From Gammaproteobacteria bacterium (GTDB taxonomy: Bacteria > Pseudomonadota > Gammaproteobacteria > S012-40): a stretch of DNA of 64,000 nucleotides. The notes under the pieces were generated by a model, which did no database searches, was not told where the DNA came from, and was given only the letters and a program-made list of their open reading frames with translations. This document shows positions 1 to 10,175 of the stretch, one piece after another; the stretch's first letter is position 1; each line of letters opens with the position of its first letter. The stretch is taken from positions 368,732 to 432,731 of the forward strand of contig JAOUMY010000003.1 in the NCBI GenBank assembly GCA_029881255.1, given 5' to 3'. A program made the translations under genes and the position numbers.

Positions 1-57
1 CGCGCTAGCAAAAGTTCACGAGCGGCAACAAAAGGAATTACAAAAACGGGGATTGCG

Positions 58-1161
58 TTAAGGGGATACATCAAACATACGTTGCAGCGCCAGCAATGCC
101 TCAGCCGCCTCGCTCTTTTCCACCTGGATACGATTAACGACATTGCCTTCCACCAGATTCTCCAGCGTCCAGGCCAGATGTTGCGGACTGATGCGAAACA
201 TGGTTGAACACATACACACTGTTGGCGACATGAAGTGCACGTGCTTGCCCTGATGCTTGAACTGCTCATGAAGGCGATTGACCAGATTCAATTCGGTTCC
301 CACCAACCATCGCGTACCAGGTTCCGAGTCTGCAATGGTTTTAATTATGTATTCGGTCGAACCGACATAATCCGATTTCTGACAGACTTCAAACGAACTC
401 TCTGGATGAGAAATGATTTTCGCATCGGGATATTTAGCCTTGAAGTTGTCGATGTGTTCCGGGCGAAACATCTGGTGCACAGAACAGAAGCCTTTCCACA
501 AAATCATTTTTGCTTTACGGATCTGTTCCGGTGTTAAACCACCCATGGGTTGATCGTAATCCCACACGACCATTTCATCGAGCGGTATGCCCATGCGATA
601 CGCTGTGTTACGCCCCAGGTGCTGGTCAGGGAAAAATAGAATCTTTTCGCCTTGCGAAAAAGACCATTCGAGCACATTACGCGCATTGGTTGAAGTACAC
701 ACAATACCGCCATGACGACCACAAAATGCCTTCAGATCGGCGGCTGAATTTATGTAGGTTACCGGCGTGACACTGGATTCAACATCTTCCAGCACCTCAC
801 CAAGCTCTTTCCAGGATCTTTCGACTTTTGCAAGATTGGCCATGTCAGCCATCGAACAACCGGCAGCCAGATCAGGCAAAATGGCAACCTGGTTTGGACC
901 AGAAAGAATATCAGCGACTTCGGCCATAAAGTGCACGCCACAAAATACAATAAATTCGGCTTTGGATTGCGCGGCCAGACGCGATAACTTGAGAGAGTCT
1001 CCAGAGTAATCTGCGTGTCGGAATACTTCTTCACGCTGATAATGGTGCCCCAAAACAATGACTCTATCCCCTAAGGCCTCTTTGGCTGCCTTAATTCTGG
1101 ATTCACACTCTTTGTCATCCAGAGTCGCATAAGGCTGAAGATGAATTGCTGAAACCGCCAT
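58..1161 (-). CDS. nadA: Quinolinate synthase NadA
   Basis: Condenses iminoaspartate with dihydroxyacetone phosphate to quinolinate, the second step of de novo NAD synthesis, in the cytoplasm with a [4Fe-4S] cluster. The 367-residue protein is slightly longer than E. coli NadA (347). The three expected cluster cysteines are visible: C102 in AAGCSMAD, C226 in WKGFCSVHQMF, and C316 or C318 in PTVCMCSTM. The early motif GHHYQREEV and the later CTSTNARNV also fit the family. It lies 70 nt downstream of aspS on the same strand and may be cotranscribed with it. nadB is not in the window, and nadC is far away near 59 kb. Confident by motif content. Confidence 0.96.
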   Translation of the reverse strand: MAVSAIHLQPYATLDDKECESRIKAAKEALGDRVIVLGHHYQREEVFRHADYSGDSLKLSRLAAQSKAEFIVFCGVHFMAEVADILSGPNQVAILPDLAAGCSMADMANLAKVERSWKELGEVLEDVESSVTPVTYINSAADLKAFCGRHGGIVCTSTNARNVLEWSFSQGEKILFFPDQHLGRNTAYRMGIPLDEMVVWDYDQPMGGLTPEQIRKAKMILWKGFCSVHQMFRPEHIDNFKAKYPDAKIISHPESSFEVCQKSDYVGSTEYIIKTIADSEPGTRWLVGTELNLVNRLHEQFKHQGKHVHFMSPTVCMCSTMFRISPQHLAWTLENLVEGNVVNRIQVEKSEAAEALLALQRMFDVSP

Positions 1162-1231
1162 ATTACTTCCCCGTTACCAACGCTAAACCACTAACAACCG
1201 AGCACCGGATTCTTGTCTTGTGGCTGTCAAT

Positions 1232-3010
1232 CTACTCCGCTTTAGGAGAGGCCGCAAGTTTGATCCCGACGTCGCGCAACTGCTGAAAAGACACCTCGGA
1301 TGGTGCGCCTGTGAGCAGACACGCCGCTGACTGGGTCTTGGGAAACGCCATTACATCACGTATGGACTCGGCGCCAACCATCAGCATAACCAGTCGATCC
1401 AGACCGAATGCGATTCCACCATGTGGAGGGCATCCGTATTTCAGTGCGTCTAACAGAAATCCAAATTTAGACTTGGCTTCTTCATCATCGATACCGAGTG
1501 CGCGGAAAACCTGTTCCTGAACGTGTTGACGATAGATACGCATAGAACCGCCGCCAATCTCAGTACCGTTGAGCACCATGTCATAAGCGCGTGAAGTGCA
1601 TTCGCCCGGTGTGCTCTCCAGTTTATCCAGATCGGATTCCTTGGGAGAGGTAAACGGGTGGTGTAATGAAACCCAGCGCTTCGCGCCTTCATCCCATTCA
1701 AACATAGGAAAATCGACAACCCATAGCGGGCGCCAACCTTCATCCATAAGACTGCGATCGTGACCAAGTTTCACGCGCAATGCACCGAGCGCCTCGTTAA
1801 CAATTTTGGTTTTGTCCGCGCCAAAGAAGATCAAATCACCGTTTTCCGCACCTGTGCGAGACAGTATCGCATCAACCGATTCATCCGGCAGGAATTTCAA
1901 AATCGGTGACTGCAAACCTTCACGCCCCTGGGACAAATCATTGACCTTGATATAGGCCAGGCCTTTCGCACCGTAGACGCCAACAAACTTGGTGTAATCG
2001 TCGATTTCCTTACGCGTTAATTCGCCACCGTTTGGCAAACGCAGGGCTGCAACGCGACCATTGGCATCGTTGGCTGGTCCAGAAAACACCTTGAACTCAA
2101 CATTTTTCATCACGTCGCCAACGTCCACCAGCTCCAGATGAATACGCAGATCAGGCTTGTCCGAACCGTAGCGGTCCATCGCTTCCGCATACGGCATACG
2201 TGGGAAAGGATTCGGCAATTCCACATCCATCGTCTTCTTGAACACGCTGCGTATCATCTCTTCCATCGTACCCATGATTTGATCTTCGTTAAGAAACGAG
2301 GTTTCAATATCGAGCTGGGTAAATTCCGGTTGGCGATCGGCGCGCAGATCTTCGTCACGGAAGCAACGGACGATCTGATAGTAACGATCCATGCCTGCCA
2401 CCATTAACAACTGTTTGAAGATTTGTGGCGACTGTGGCAGTGCAAAAAATGAATTCTTGTGGGTACGGCTCGGCACCAGGTAATCACGCGCGCCTTCAGG
2501 CGTCGCCTTGGTCAACATAGGGGTTTCCATATCGAAGAAACCTTGCTCATCCAGATAATTGCGCAGATAGCGAGTCACTTGAGAACGGAATTTCATACGT
2601 TCCAGCATTTCGGGACGACGCAGATCGATATAGCGATAGCGCAGGCGATGTTCTTCGGAGACATCTTCGTCGTCTATCTGGAACGGAGGCGTTGCCGAGG
2701 CATTGAGAATTTCGAGAGTCTTGCCCAGAATTTCCACTTTACCGGAACGCAGATTTTCGTTGATCGTGCCTTCGGGACGATGTCTAACCTTTCCAGTAAT
2801 GCGTAATACGTATTCGCTGCGTACCCGCTCTGCAGTGGAAAATACATCGGGAACATCGGGATCGAACACGACCTGTACCAGACCTTCGCGGTCACGCATA
2901 TCGAGAAAGATCACCCCACCATGGTCACGGCGGCGGTGGACCCATCCACTTAGTTCGACGATTTCATCGATCAACGACTCGTTGACCTCACCACAGTAAT
3001 GGCTGCGCAT
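1232..3010 (-). CDS. aspS: Aspartyl-tRNA synthetase
   Basis: Class II synthetase charging tRNA with aspartate. At 592 residues it matches the long bacterial form (E. coli 590). Visible parts are the N-terminal OB-fold anticodon-binding domain (about 1-110, with [19 protein letters not shown]), motif 2 as [20 protein letters not shown], the bacterial GAD insertion domain in the middle, and motif 3 as [13 protein letters not shown] near the C-terminus. The gene follows the FmdB-like gene by 92 nt, an arrangement common in gammaproteobacteria. The annotated ATG starts [11 protein letters not shown], the usual family N-terminus. Whether it is discriminating or also charges tRNA-Asn cannot be decided from this window. 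Confidence 0.97.
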   Translation of the reverse strand: MRSHYCGEVNESLIDEIVELSGWVHRRRDHGGVIFLDMRDREGLVQVVFDPDVPDVFSTAERVRSEYVLRITGKVRHRPEGTINENLRSGKVEILGKTLEILNASATPPFQIDDEDVSEEHRLRYRYIDLRRPEMLERMKFRSQVTRYLRNYLDEQGFFDMETPMLTKATPEGARDYLVPSRTHKNSFFALPQSPQIFKQLLMVAGMDRYYQIVRCFRDEDLRADRQPEFTQLDIETSFLNEDQIMGTMEEMIRSVFKKTMDVELPNPFPRMPYAEAMDRYGSDKPDLRIHLELVDVGDVMKNVEFKVFSGPANDANGRVAALRLPNGGELTRKEIDDYTKFVGVYGAKGLAYIKVNDLSQGREGLQSPILKFLPDESVDAILSRTGAENGDLIFFGADKTKIVNEALGALRVKLGHDRSLMDEGWRPLWVVDFPMFEWDEGAKRWVSLHHPFTSPKESDLDKLESTPGECTSRAYDMVLNGTEIGGGSMRIYRQHVQEQVFRALGIDDEEAKSKFGFLLDALKYGCPPHGGIAFGLDRLVMLMVGAESIRDVMAFPKTQSAACLLTGAPSEVSFQQLRDVGIKLAASPKAE

Positions 3011-3102
3011 GGACTCTCATCCTGTTGTGTTATTGTGCTAAAAATAAAAAACATGGCCGGGACACATCTGCCCCGACCACTTCTGTTGTCAAATTTATCC
3101 GG

Positions 3103-3402
3103 CTAATCCCCTGAAGCCTTGCTCGAGGAGGACGCCGAAGACTTACTGTCCGAGCTTTTGCTTTCGGAGCTCTTGCTCTCGGTACTTTTGCTCTTGTCTC
3201 CGGCAATATTCTTTTTACTGCCGCTCTTGAAATCCGTCTCGTACCAGCCGCCACCTTTGAGGCGAAAACCGGCCGCAGATATCAATTTTTTCAGGGCCGC
3301 GTCGCCACACTCGGGGCAATCGACCAACGGTGCATCACTCATCTTCTGGATGGCCTCCAGAGTGTGACCACATTTTTTGCATTCGTACTCGTAAATTGGC
3401 AT
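3103..3402 (-). CDS. FmdB/CxxC-type zinc ribbon regulatory-like protein
   Basis: Small 99-residue protein. The N-terminus MPIYEYECKKCGH plus a second CPECG gives the two CxxC knuckles of the FmdB zinc-ribbon family, whose molecular role is poorly defined. The reading frame is open a further 22 codons upstream, but the family N-terminus MPIYEY fixes the start at 3402, with GGTGAGAG upstream as a plausible ribosome-binding site. The last roughly 30 residues are a low-complexity Ser/Lys/Glu tail, as often seen in this family. First gene of a likely fmdB-aspS(-nadA) transcription unit. Confidence 0.9.
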   Translation of the reverse strand: MPIYEYECKKCGHTLEAIQKMSDAPLVDCPECGDAALKKLISAAGFRLKGGGWYETDFKSGSKKNIAGDKSKSTESKSSESKSSDSKSSASSSSKASGD

Positions 3403-3518
3403 TGCTAAACTCTCACCAACGTATAACCATAAAACATAAGCAAAACAACCGGTTAATATCCGCTCCAAGCAGTTTTCCGAGGGATATCAAGCCAAACCTC
3501 TGCCATCCAGGGGCGCGC

Positions 3519-3524
3519 ATTATA
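3519..3524 (-). promoter_or_regulatory. Candidate -10 element for the fmdB-aspS unit
   Basis: On the minus strand the sequence reads TATAAT, an exact sigma-70 -10 hexamer, about 115 nt upstream of the FmdB start. No good -35 hexamer is seen at 17 nt (CGTGCG), so this is a tentative call. It lies in the divergent region between the FmdB-like gene and the ABC exporter. Confidence 0.4.
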
Positions 3525-3577
3525 CTACATTTAGGCATAATCGCACGAAGCCCATAAAATCACGGATTTCGTATAGA

Positions 3578-5401
3578 ATGGGGCCTGAATCAGCAAGAAC
3601 AAGTCCTATCCATATGCCACAAACCTCGCCTTCGTCTCAGCCCGGAGACTTGAATACATTACGCACCCTACTCCCCTACCTATGGGTCTATAAGTGGCGG
3701 GTCATTATCGCTATGGGTCTACTCATTGTTGCCAAGCTGGCCACGGTAGGCGTACCTCTGATCTTGAAGGATATCGTCGATAGCCTGGACACCACCCAGA
3801 CCACCCTGATTGTTTTACCCCTGGCCTTATTGCTGGCCTATGGTGGCTTGCGCCTGACCAGTACCCTCTTCGGTGAATTACGCGATGTCGTGTTCGTCAA
3901 TGTCACCCAGCGCGCCGTGCGCCAGGTCGCACTCCAGGTCTTTCGTCATCTTCATTCCCTTTCCTTGCGTTTCCACCTTGAACGCCAGACCGGAGGGGTG
4001 TCGCGCGACATCGAAAGAGGAACACGCGGCATTACCTTTCTGATGAACTTCATGCTGTTCAATATCCTGCCTACCATCGCCGAGATTCTCCTCGTCACCG
4101 TCATTTTGTTTGTGAAGTACGATGCCTGGTTCGCTGTGATCACCCTGACGACGATTGCCTTGTATGTTGCCTGGTCTATTGGCGCAACCGAGTGGCGCAT
4201 CCGTATTCGCCGCGTCATGAATGAACTCGATTCCAAAGCCAATACCCGCGCCATCGACAGCCTGCTCAATTATGAAACGGTGAAGTATTTCAATAATGAA
4301 GAATTTGAGGCCGGACGCTATGACCGGAACATGCAGGAGCTGGAAGGGGCCGCAATCAAAAATCAGTATGCGCTGTCGGTTTTGAATTTCGGTCAAGGCG
4401 CGATTATTGCGATCGGCATGACCTTGCTGATGATACTTGCCTCTCAACGCGTCGTTGAAGGGGTAATGACTATGGGTGACCTGGTGCTGGTCAATGCCTT
4501 TCTGCTGCAACTATATATGCCGCTCGGATTTCTTGGCTTTGTGTATCGCGAAATCAAACACTCACTGGCAGACATGGAAAAGATGTTCAGCCTGTTGTAC
4601 AAAAACCGCGAAATCCAGGACAGTCCTGATGCGCAGGCGATAGTGGTCAAGGGTGGTCGACTTAATTTTGAACAGGTAAGTTTTAGTTATGAACAGGAAC
4701 GACAGATTCTTCAAGACGTCAGCTTTACTATCGAACCGGGACAAAAACTGGCCGTTGTAGGTTCGAGTGGCGCGGGAAAATCCACCTTGTCCCGTTTATT
4801 ATTTCGCTTTTACGAAATCGACAGCGGCAGTATCCAAATTGATGGGCAGGATATTCGTCAAGTCACTCAGGACAGCTTACGCAGTTGCATTGGCATCGTG
4901 CCGCAAGACACCGTGCTGTTCAATGACACCATTTTCTACAACATTCATTATGCAAAACCGGATGCCAGCGCCGAGGAAGTCTACCAGGCAGCGCGTATGG
5001 CACATATCCATGATTTTATCACTAGCCTGCCTGCGGCTTACGACACGCTGGTTGGTGAACGCGGACTCAAACTTTCCGGTGGTGAAAAACAACGCGTTGC
5101 CATAGCGCGCACCATATTGAAAAACCCGCGCATACTCATCTTCGATGAAGCCACCTCAGCACTGGATTCAAAATCAGAGAAGGCCATACTCAAGGCATTG
5201 AAAGAGATTGCCGAAAATCATACCACCCTGGTCATCGCTCACAGGCTTTCTACGATCATAGACGCCGACACCATACTGGTAATGGAGAACGGCCGCATTG
5301 TCGAAAGCGGCAGTCACAAGCAATTACTCGACAAAGGTGAACAGTATGCACAGATGTGGGCCTTGCAACAGGAAAAAAAACACACCTCCGAATTAACGTA
5401 A
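3578..5401 (+). CDS. Atm1-type ABC exporter (fused permease-ATPase)
   Basis: Half-transporter of 607 residues expected to act as an inner-membrane homodimer. The N-terminal membrane domain (about 25-330) has six predicted helices and contains LERQTGGVSRDIERGTRGI, a stretch typical of the Atm1/HMT1 group that exports glutathione-linked metal or sulfur compounds. The ATPase domain shows Walker A GSSGAGKST (about 395), signature LSGGEKQR (about 500), Walker B RILIFDEATSALD and the H-loop VIAHRLSTI. The start is uncertain; an in-frame ATG lies 12 codons in (MPQTSPSSQ). Divergent from the FmdB gene and convergent with the amidase. The substrate is inferred from family resemblance only. Confidence 0.9.
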   Translation: MGPESARTSPIHMPQTSPSSQPGDLNTLRTLLPYLWVYKWRVIIAMGLLIVAKLATVGVPLILKDIVDSLDTTQTTLIVLPLALLLAYGGLRLTSTLFGELRDVVFVNVTQRAVRQVALQVFRHLHSLSLRFHLERQTGGVSRDIERGTRGITFLMNFMLFNILPTIAEILLVTVILFVKYDAWFAVITLTTIALYVAWSIGATEWRIRIRRVMNELDSKANTRAIDSLLNYETVKYFNNEEFEAGRYDRNMQELEGAAIKNQYALSVLNFGQGAIIAIGMTLLMILASQRVVEGVMTMGDLVLVNAFLLQLYMPLGFLGFVYREIKHSLADMEKMFSLLYKNREIQDSPDAQAIVVKGGRLNFEQVSFSYEQERQILQDVSFTIEPGQKLAVVGSSGAGKSTLSRLLFRFYEIDSGSIQIDGQDIRQVTQDSLRSCIGIVPQDTVLFNDTIFYNIHYAKPDASAEEVYQAARMAHIHDFITSLPAAYDTLVGERGLKLSGGEKQRVAIARTILKNPRILIFDEATSALDSKSEKAILKALKEIAENHTTLVIAHRLSTIIDADTILVMENGRIVESGSHKQLLDKGEQYAQMWALQQEKKHTSELT

Positions 5402-5428
5402 TCGACTACGACACCCAAGGTTTTGAAC

Positions 5429-6796
5429 CTAATCTCTCCGTAAAATTTTTTCCACGCGAGCCGCATGTTCCAATAATTGGTAATCGCTAAAACGACGACC
5501 ATGTAATTGCATTCCGACAGGAAATCCGTCAGGCGTTTCTTTGGCGTGCGCAATCGCAACCGGGTGTCCGAATAGCGCAAAGCTACAGTTTAGCAGCGCC
5601 AGCGGCTCAGCGTAGGGTACGGGCACTCCGTTCACTGTCAGATCTGAACCTGTTTTACATAGAGGCATGCCCTTAATGCCGCTCACCGGCGTCAACAACA
5701 AATCCGCGCTTTCAAGAAAACGATCGAAGTCAGCCATGAAATGTTTGCGCCGCTCCAGGGCCGACAAATATTCCCGATGTGACATCGCCATGCCATCGCC
5801 GATGGCACTGGAAAAGAGATGTCGGCTGTAACGTCTTTCAAAGAATGCACGGTACATGGGCTTTAGAAAACGCGGCATGTAAAGCGGCGAAGATGCCTTC
5901 AACTCATATCCGCAAATCAAACTCCACAAGCGCAAGGCTTCTTCGAAATCTATCCCCGACTCTGCATTTACAATTTCAATGCCCGCATCCTTTAGCTTTG
6001 CGATCGCCGCTTGTATAGAATCAAGCACTGCTCTCTCTACACGCACACCTGGAAATTCAGTTTGCACCAGAATACGCTTTAGCGGTGAAAGTGCCTCGGG
6101 CGGTTTCAGGTCGCTAATAACACTAAATACCAGCTTTAGATCTTCATAGTTGCGCGCCATAGGGCCAGCAGTAAGCAGACTTTTTGTCGGTCTGCTCATC
6201 GGTACTGCCATATGTCCTTCTAGTGAAATCGTGCCTTCGGTAGGACGCAATGTTTTGACACCACAAAAAGCGGCAGGCACACGCAATGATCCCGCAATAT
6301 CGCTACCAACTTCAAACGGGACTATACCTGCTGCCAATGCTGCGGCAGATCCGCCAGAACTTCCACCAGGACTAAAAGCGGAGTGACTGGGGTGTCGCGT
6401 CTGACCATAGCGCGGATGACGCGCCTGCCAATCGAAAGACATAGCAGGTAAATTGGTCTTGCCGATTATGATTGCACCTGCATTCTGCAATCGCGTGACA
6501 ACTTCTGCATTCTGTTTGCACCGATAACGTATCGGCATACCAAAAGTAGTGGGTATATGTGTCGTGGCAAAGGTGTCTTTTATTGTGACGGGGATTCCGT
6601 GCAACGGCCCCCGATAGGAATCGCGTATCTGCCTGTCTGCGATAGCAGCGGATGCCTGCGCATGTTTCCGATTCAACGCGACGACGGAATTGAGTTCTTT
6701 ATGTTCTTCAATACGTGTGAATGTTCGTTCGAGCAGTTCGGAAGGACTCATACGTTGCTCGTGTATGTGTGACGCCAATTCTGTCAAGGTTTCCAT
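5429..6796 (-). CDS. Amidase-signature family hydrolase
   Basis: 455-residue amidase of the Ser-Ser-Lys class. K73 lies in PVTIKDTFATT, the glycine/serine loop is SPGGSSGGS (about 142-150, cis-Ser 146/147), and the nucleophile is S170 in DIAGSLRVPAAFCGV. Length fits free-standing amidases and GatA. The absence of adjacent gatB/gatC argues for a general amidase with unknown substrate rather than the tRNA amidotransferase subunit. No signal peptide is seen, so it is likely cytoplasmic. Its 3' end converges with the ABC exporter, leaving only 27 nt between stops. Confidence 0.9.
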   Translation of the reverse strand: METLTELASHIHEQRMSPSELLERTFTRIEEHKELNSVVALNRKHAQASAAIADRQIRDSYRGPLHGIPVTIKDTFATTHIPTTFGMPIRYRCKQNAEVVTRLQNAGAIIIGKTNLPAMSFDWQARHPRYGQTRHPSHSAFSPGGSSGGSAAALAAGIVPFEVGSDIAGSLRVPAAFCGVKTLRPTEGTISLEGHMAVPMSRPTKSLLTAGPMARNYEDLKLVFSVISDLKPPEALSPLKRILVQTEFPGVRVERAVLDSIQAAIAKLKDAGIEIVNAESGIDFEEALRLWSLICGYELKASSPLYMPRFLKPMYRAFFERRYSRHLFSSAIGDGMAMSHREYLSALERRKHFMADFDRFLESADLLLTPVSGIKGMPLCKTGSDLTVNGVPVPYAEPLALLNCSFALFGHPVAIAHAKETPDGFPVGMQLHGRRFSDYQLLEHAARVEKILRRD

Positions 6797-6895
6797 GATA
6801 GTGACTCTTGCACTTGGCAGAATATAAGTACACTAACTCCAACAGTCGTTCAACAAAAACTTTACGGCAGTATGTACTGTTAGTAGAGTACCCAT

Positions 6896-7600
6896 ATGAA
6901 GTTAGAGGACGTAAAACGAGAGCTACGTAAAACTGCTGACGAGAAAATCGCTACGCACGCCTTGCGCTTTTTCAAAACCGGCAAGGGTGAATACGGTGAA
7001 GGCGACACATTTATTGGCGTGCGCGTACCGCAAATCCGCGCATTGGCGAAAAAGGCTAAATCTTTATCTGATCAAGAAGCGGAAACCTTAATCCAATCAC
7101 CCATACACGAAGAACGCATGTTGGGCTTGTTTATCTGGCGCCATCAATTTGACAAAGGAGACACAGCCCGGCAGAGCCAGATCTATCAAAGCTATCTGGA
7201 CCATGTGGCCCATATCAACAATTGGGATCTAGTCGATTGCTCGGCGCACTACATCGTCGGGCAGTATCTCTACGAACGCTCACGCAAACCGCTGTATAAA
7301 CTGGCTCGTTCCAAAAACCTGTGGGAACGACGAATTGCCATCATGGCAACTTTTTACTTCATCAAACAAAATGACTTTGAAGATAGCTTGTCACTGGTTG
7401 AAATTCTTCTGCATGATAGCGAGGATTTGATACACAAGGCCACCGGCTGGATGTTGCGCGAAATTGGCAACCGCCACATGAAAACGGAAGAAGAATTCCT
7501 GAAGCCTCGATACCAGACCATGCCTCGCACCATGCTACGATACGCGATTGAAAAATTCCCGGAAACAAAGAGACACCGTTATCTGAGTGGCAAAATATGA
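6896..7600 (+). CDS. AlkD-like DNA alkylation repair protein
   Basis: HEAT-like-repeat DNA glycosylase of 234 residues, expected to excise 3- and 7-alkylpurines without base flipping. Residues corresponding to the functional set in Bacillus AlkD are present: W110 and D114 in NNWDLVDCSAHYIVG, an arginine in LWERRIAIM (145/146), and W185 in ATGWMLREIG. Stands alone between the divergent amidase and the phosphorylase cassette. Confidence 0.9.
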   Translation: MKLEDVKRELRKTADEKIATHALRFFKTGKGEYGEGDTFIGVRVPQIRALAKKAKSLSDQEAETLIQSPIHEERMLGLFIWRHQFDKGDTARQSQIYQSYLDHVAHINNWDLVDCSAHYIVGQYLYERSRKPLYKLARSKNLWERRIAIMATFYFIKQNDFEDSLSLVEILLHDSEDLIHKATGWMLREIGNRHMKTEEEFLKPRYQTMPRTMLRYAIEKFPETKRHRYLSGKI

Positions 7601-7727
7601 GCCGCTTGCGTGAGACAGCTTTTGATCAGAATACCTAAGTAAATCACTGCAAGAATATGGTGAATAAACTCAGTTTTTTTTCCTGTTTCACCCGGCAATG
7701 GTATATGCCACAATAGAAACACACTAC

Positions 7728-7734
7728 AAGGAGG
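7728..7734 (+). promoter_or_regulatory. Strong ribosome-binding site that fixes a GTG start
   Basis: AAGGAGG, a full anti-16S match, lies 6 nt before GTG at 7741. This supports the GTG as the start of the phosphorylase and suggests strong initiation. Confidence 0.85.
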
Positions 7735-7740
7735 AGTGCC

Positions 7741-9279
7741 GTGACCAACCAGGAACAGCTCTGCCTTAAACGCGTCGCAATCGATACCTATCATGAAAAC
7801 GTCGCCTATCTACATCGTGACTGCGCCATTTATCGTGCTGAAGGATTCCAGGCACTATCAAAAATCGAAGTATCTACCGATGGACACCATATTCTCGCGG
7901 TTCTTAATGTTGTAGACGATCCCGGCCTGGTGTCTCCCGGCGAGCTTGGACTTAGCGAGCAAGCCTACGAACAATTAAACGCGGGCGAACAAACCATGGT
8001 TACGGTTCGACACGCGGAGCCGCCGATTTCCATGGATGCCGTTCGTCGCAAAATAGATGGTGAACGACTCAATCAGGAAGACTTCAGCACTATTGCGAGA
8101 GACATTGTCGATAGTCGTTATTCCAAGATGGAAATGGCGGCGTTTCTAGTTGCATCGGGTCAGTCGAATCTGGACCGCGACGAAATCCTGTTTCTTACAC
8201 GCGCAATGATCGAATCCGGTGATCGACTCGACTGGAAGGAACATCTGGTTGCGGATAAACATTGCATAGGCGGAATACCCGGCAATCGCACCTCTATGCT
8301 GGTTGTGCCTATTGTCGCTGCCCACGGCATGTTAATTCCTAAAACCTCAAGTCGCGCCATAACCTCCCCTGCTGGTACGGCAGATACAATGGAGTTAATG
8401 GCCGAAGTAAATCTGCCACCGCAACATCTGCTGGAGCTGGTGCGAACGCAACGGGGTTGTCTCGCCTGGGGAGGCACCGCCAAACTGGCGCCAGTAGACG
8501 ATATGCTGATTTCGGTTGAGCGCCCTCTTGGAATCGATTCACAAGGCCAGATGGTGGCCTCAATACTGTCGAAAAAACTCGCCGCAGGCTCTACCCATTT
8601 GCTGATCGATATCCCTGTCGGACCGACAGCCAAGGTCAGACATATGCGACAGGCGCTGGCGCTACGCAAACTCTTCGAATATGTCGGTGATCAACTCAAT
8701 ATACATCTTGAAGTTGTCATTACCGATGGACGACAGCCGATAGGGCGCGGCATCGGTCCGGTACTGGAGGCAAGAGATGTGATGCAGGTTTTACAAAACG
8801 ATCCTGCGGCACCCCATGATTTGCGCCAAAAAGCCTTGCAGCTGGCGGGACGTATAATTGAATTCGACCCTGATGTACGTGGCGGACAGGGATATGCCAT
8901 CGCCAGAGATATACTCGATTCCGGTCGAGCGATTGCAAAAATGGACGCCCTGATTGATGCACAAGGCCGAAAAGAATACAGCTTAGAACCCGGCAAACTG
9001 TCCTTCGAAATTGCCGCGCAACACGATGGTGTCGTGACCAATATCGATAATTACCAATTAGCCAAAATCGCCAGACTGGCAGGCGCGCCTATGGACAAAC
9101 GCGCAGGAGTAGACCTGCTGAAAAAACTCGGTGACAAGGTAAGACAAGGTGAAATCCTGTATCGCGTACATGCAGAGTTTCAGTCTGACTATAAATTTTC
9201 GCAAACCCTATGCCTCCAAAACAACGGTTACAACATAGGCAACGCCGAGGATATTCCTGCGTCCTTCGTGGCCTTCTAA
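7741..9279 (+). CDS. AMP phosphorylase / thymidine phosphorylase family protein
   Basis: 512-residue nucleoside or nucleotide phosphorylase. It has an N-terminal extension of about 80-90 residues, which matches archaeal AMP phosphorylase (about 500 residues) rather than E. coli thymidine phosphorylase (440). The core motif [20 protein letters not shown] followed by [20 protein letters not shown] is of the AMP-phosphorylase type. In characterised relatives the reaction is NMP + phosphate to base + ribose 1,5-bisphosphate; substrate choice here is inferred. The C-terminal domain has the usual [13 protein letters not shown] lipoyl-like turn. First gene of a four-gene cassette, 12 nt before the PRPP-synthase-like gene. 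No Rubisco or R15P isomerase gene is in the window. Confidence 0.88.
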   Translation: MTNQEQLCLKRVAIDTYHENVAYLHRDCAIYRAEGFQALSKIEVSTDGHHILAVLNVVDDPGLVSPGELGLSEQAYEQLNAGEQTMVTVRHAEPPISMDAVRRKIDGERLNQEDFSTIARDIVDSRYSKMEMAAFLVASGQSNLDRDEILFLTRAMIESGDRLDWKEHLVADKHCIGGIPGNRTSMLVVPIVAAHGMLIPKTSSRAITSPAGTADTMELMAEVNLPPQHLLELVRTQRGCLAWGGTAKLAPVDDMLISVERPLGIDSQGQMVASILSKKLAAGSTHLLIDIPVGPTAKVRHMRQALALRKLFEYVGDQLNIHLEVVITDGRQPIGRGIGPVLEARDVMQVLQNDPAAPHDLRQKALQLAGRIIEFDPDVRGGQGYAIARDILDSGRAIAKMDALIDAQGRKEYSLEPGKLSFEIAAQHDGVVTNIDNYQLAKIARLAGAPMDKRAGVDLLKKLGDKVRQGEILYRVHAEFQSDYKFSQTLCLQNNGYNIGNAEDIPASFVAF

Positions 9280-9291
9280 GAGATCCGACTT

Positions 9292-10173
9292 ATGCAGCAA
9301 AGTGTGTTTTATTTCCGCGACGAGGAATCACAAGCGTTAGCGCTGGCAAACGCGCTGGGATGTTCGAGTGCGCAGATCGACTTACATCGCTTTCCTGATG
9401 GTGAAAGCCTTCTGACCTTAAGCACTGCAATACCACAACATCTGTTAATGTATCGCGGCTTAGATCACCCTAATGAAAAAATTGTTGAATTAATTTTGTG
9501 TTGTGCCAGCGCGCGAAAAAAAGGCGTACAGCGAATTAGCTTGATCACGCCTTACCTTTGCTACATGCGCCAGGATAGAGAAAATCATCCGGGAGAAGTC
9601 GTCAGCCAGTCTATTATCGGTGAATTATTGAGTGAATATATCGACGACATCATTACTGTCGATCCACATTTACACCGCATACATGATCTGCACCAGGCCT
9701 ATCCTTTACAACATGCATTGAGTCTCAGCGCAGCCGAATTGATTGGCGCATATCTCAAGAAGAATTTTCCAAAATGTTTATTGATCGGCCCGGATGAGGA
9801 GTCTGAACAGTGGGTGTCTGTTGCCGCAAACATTGCGGGACTTGATTATTGCGTCGCAAGCAAGATTCGCATGGGAGACCGGAAGGTGGAGATCGAACTC
9901 CCCTCAGAAGACTATGCTGGACGTAACATCGTACTTGTCGACGACATGATCAGTTCAGGGGGAACCATCATAAATATCGCCAGGCAGTTAACGGCGCGAA
10001 AAGCGCAAATTAAAGCATGCATCGTTACCCATTGTCTGTGCTCCCCGGATGACGAAAAAAATATCGTGGCGGCAGGTGTACCGACTGTCATCAGTTGCGA
10101 CAGTATTTCCCATCATACAAATCACATCGCGCTCACCGATTTGCTCGCCGAAGCAATACGTAAAATCAACTAG
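9292..10173 (+). CDS. Ribose-phosphate pyrophosphokinase-like protein
   Basis: 293-residue member of the PRPP synthase/phosphoribosyltransferase superfamily. Recognisable parts are RFPDGES near the N-terminus, PYLCYMRQDRENHPGE (equivalent to the ATP-binding PYxxYxRQDR of PrsA), VDPHLHR (counterpart of the catalytic DLH), and the PRPP loop NIVLVDDMISSGGT. It is shorter than housekeeping PrsA (about 315) and several motifs deviate, so it is probably a paralogue rather than the essential enzyme. Pairing with the AMP phosphorylase suggests interconversion of AMP, ribose phosphates and PRPP. That role is inference. Confidence 0.85.
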   Translation: MQQSVFYFRDEESQALALANALGCSSAQIDLHRFPDGESLLTLSTAIPQHLLMYRGLDHPNEKIVELILCCASARKKGVQRISLITPYLCYMRQDRENHPGEVVSQSIIGELLSEYIDDIITVDPHLHRIHDLHQAYPLQHALSLSAAELIGAYLKKNFPKCLLIGPDEESEQWVSVAANIAGLDYCVASKIRMGDRKVEIELPSEDYAGRNIVLVDDMISSGGTIINIARQLTARKAQIKACIVTHCLCSPDDEKNIVAAGVPTVISCDSISHHTNHIALTDLLAEAIRKIN

Positions 10174-10175
10174 CC

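Noticed and set aside
3119-3367. Leu/Ser-rich plus-strand frame
   Set aside because: Mirror of the Ser/Lys tail of the FmdB-like zinc ribbon gene.
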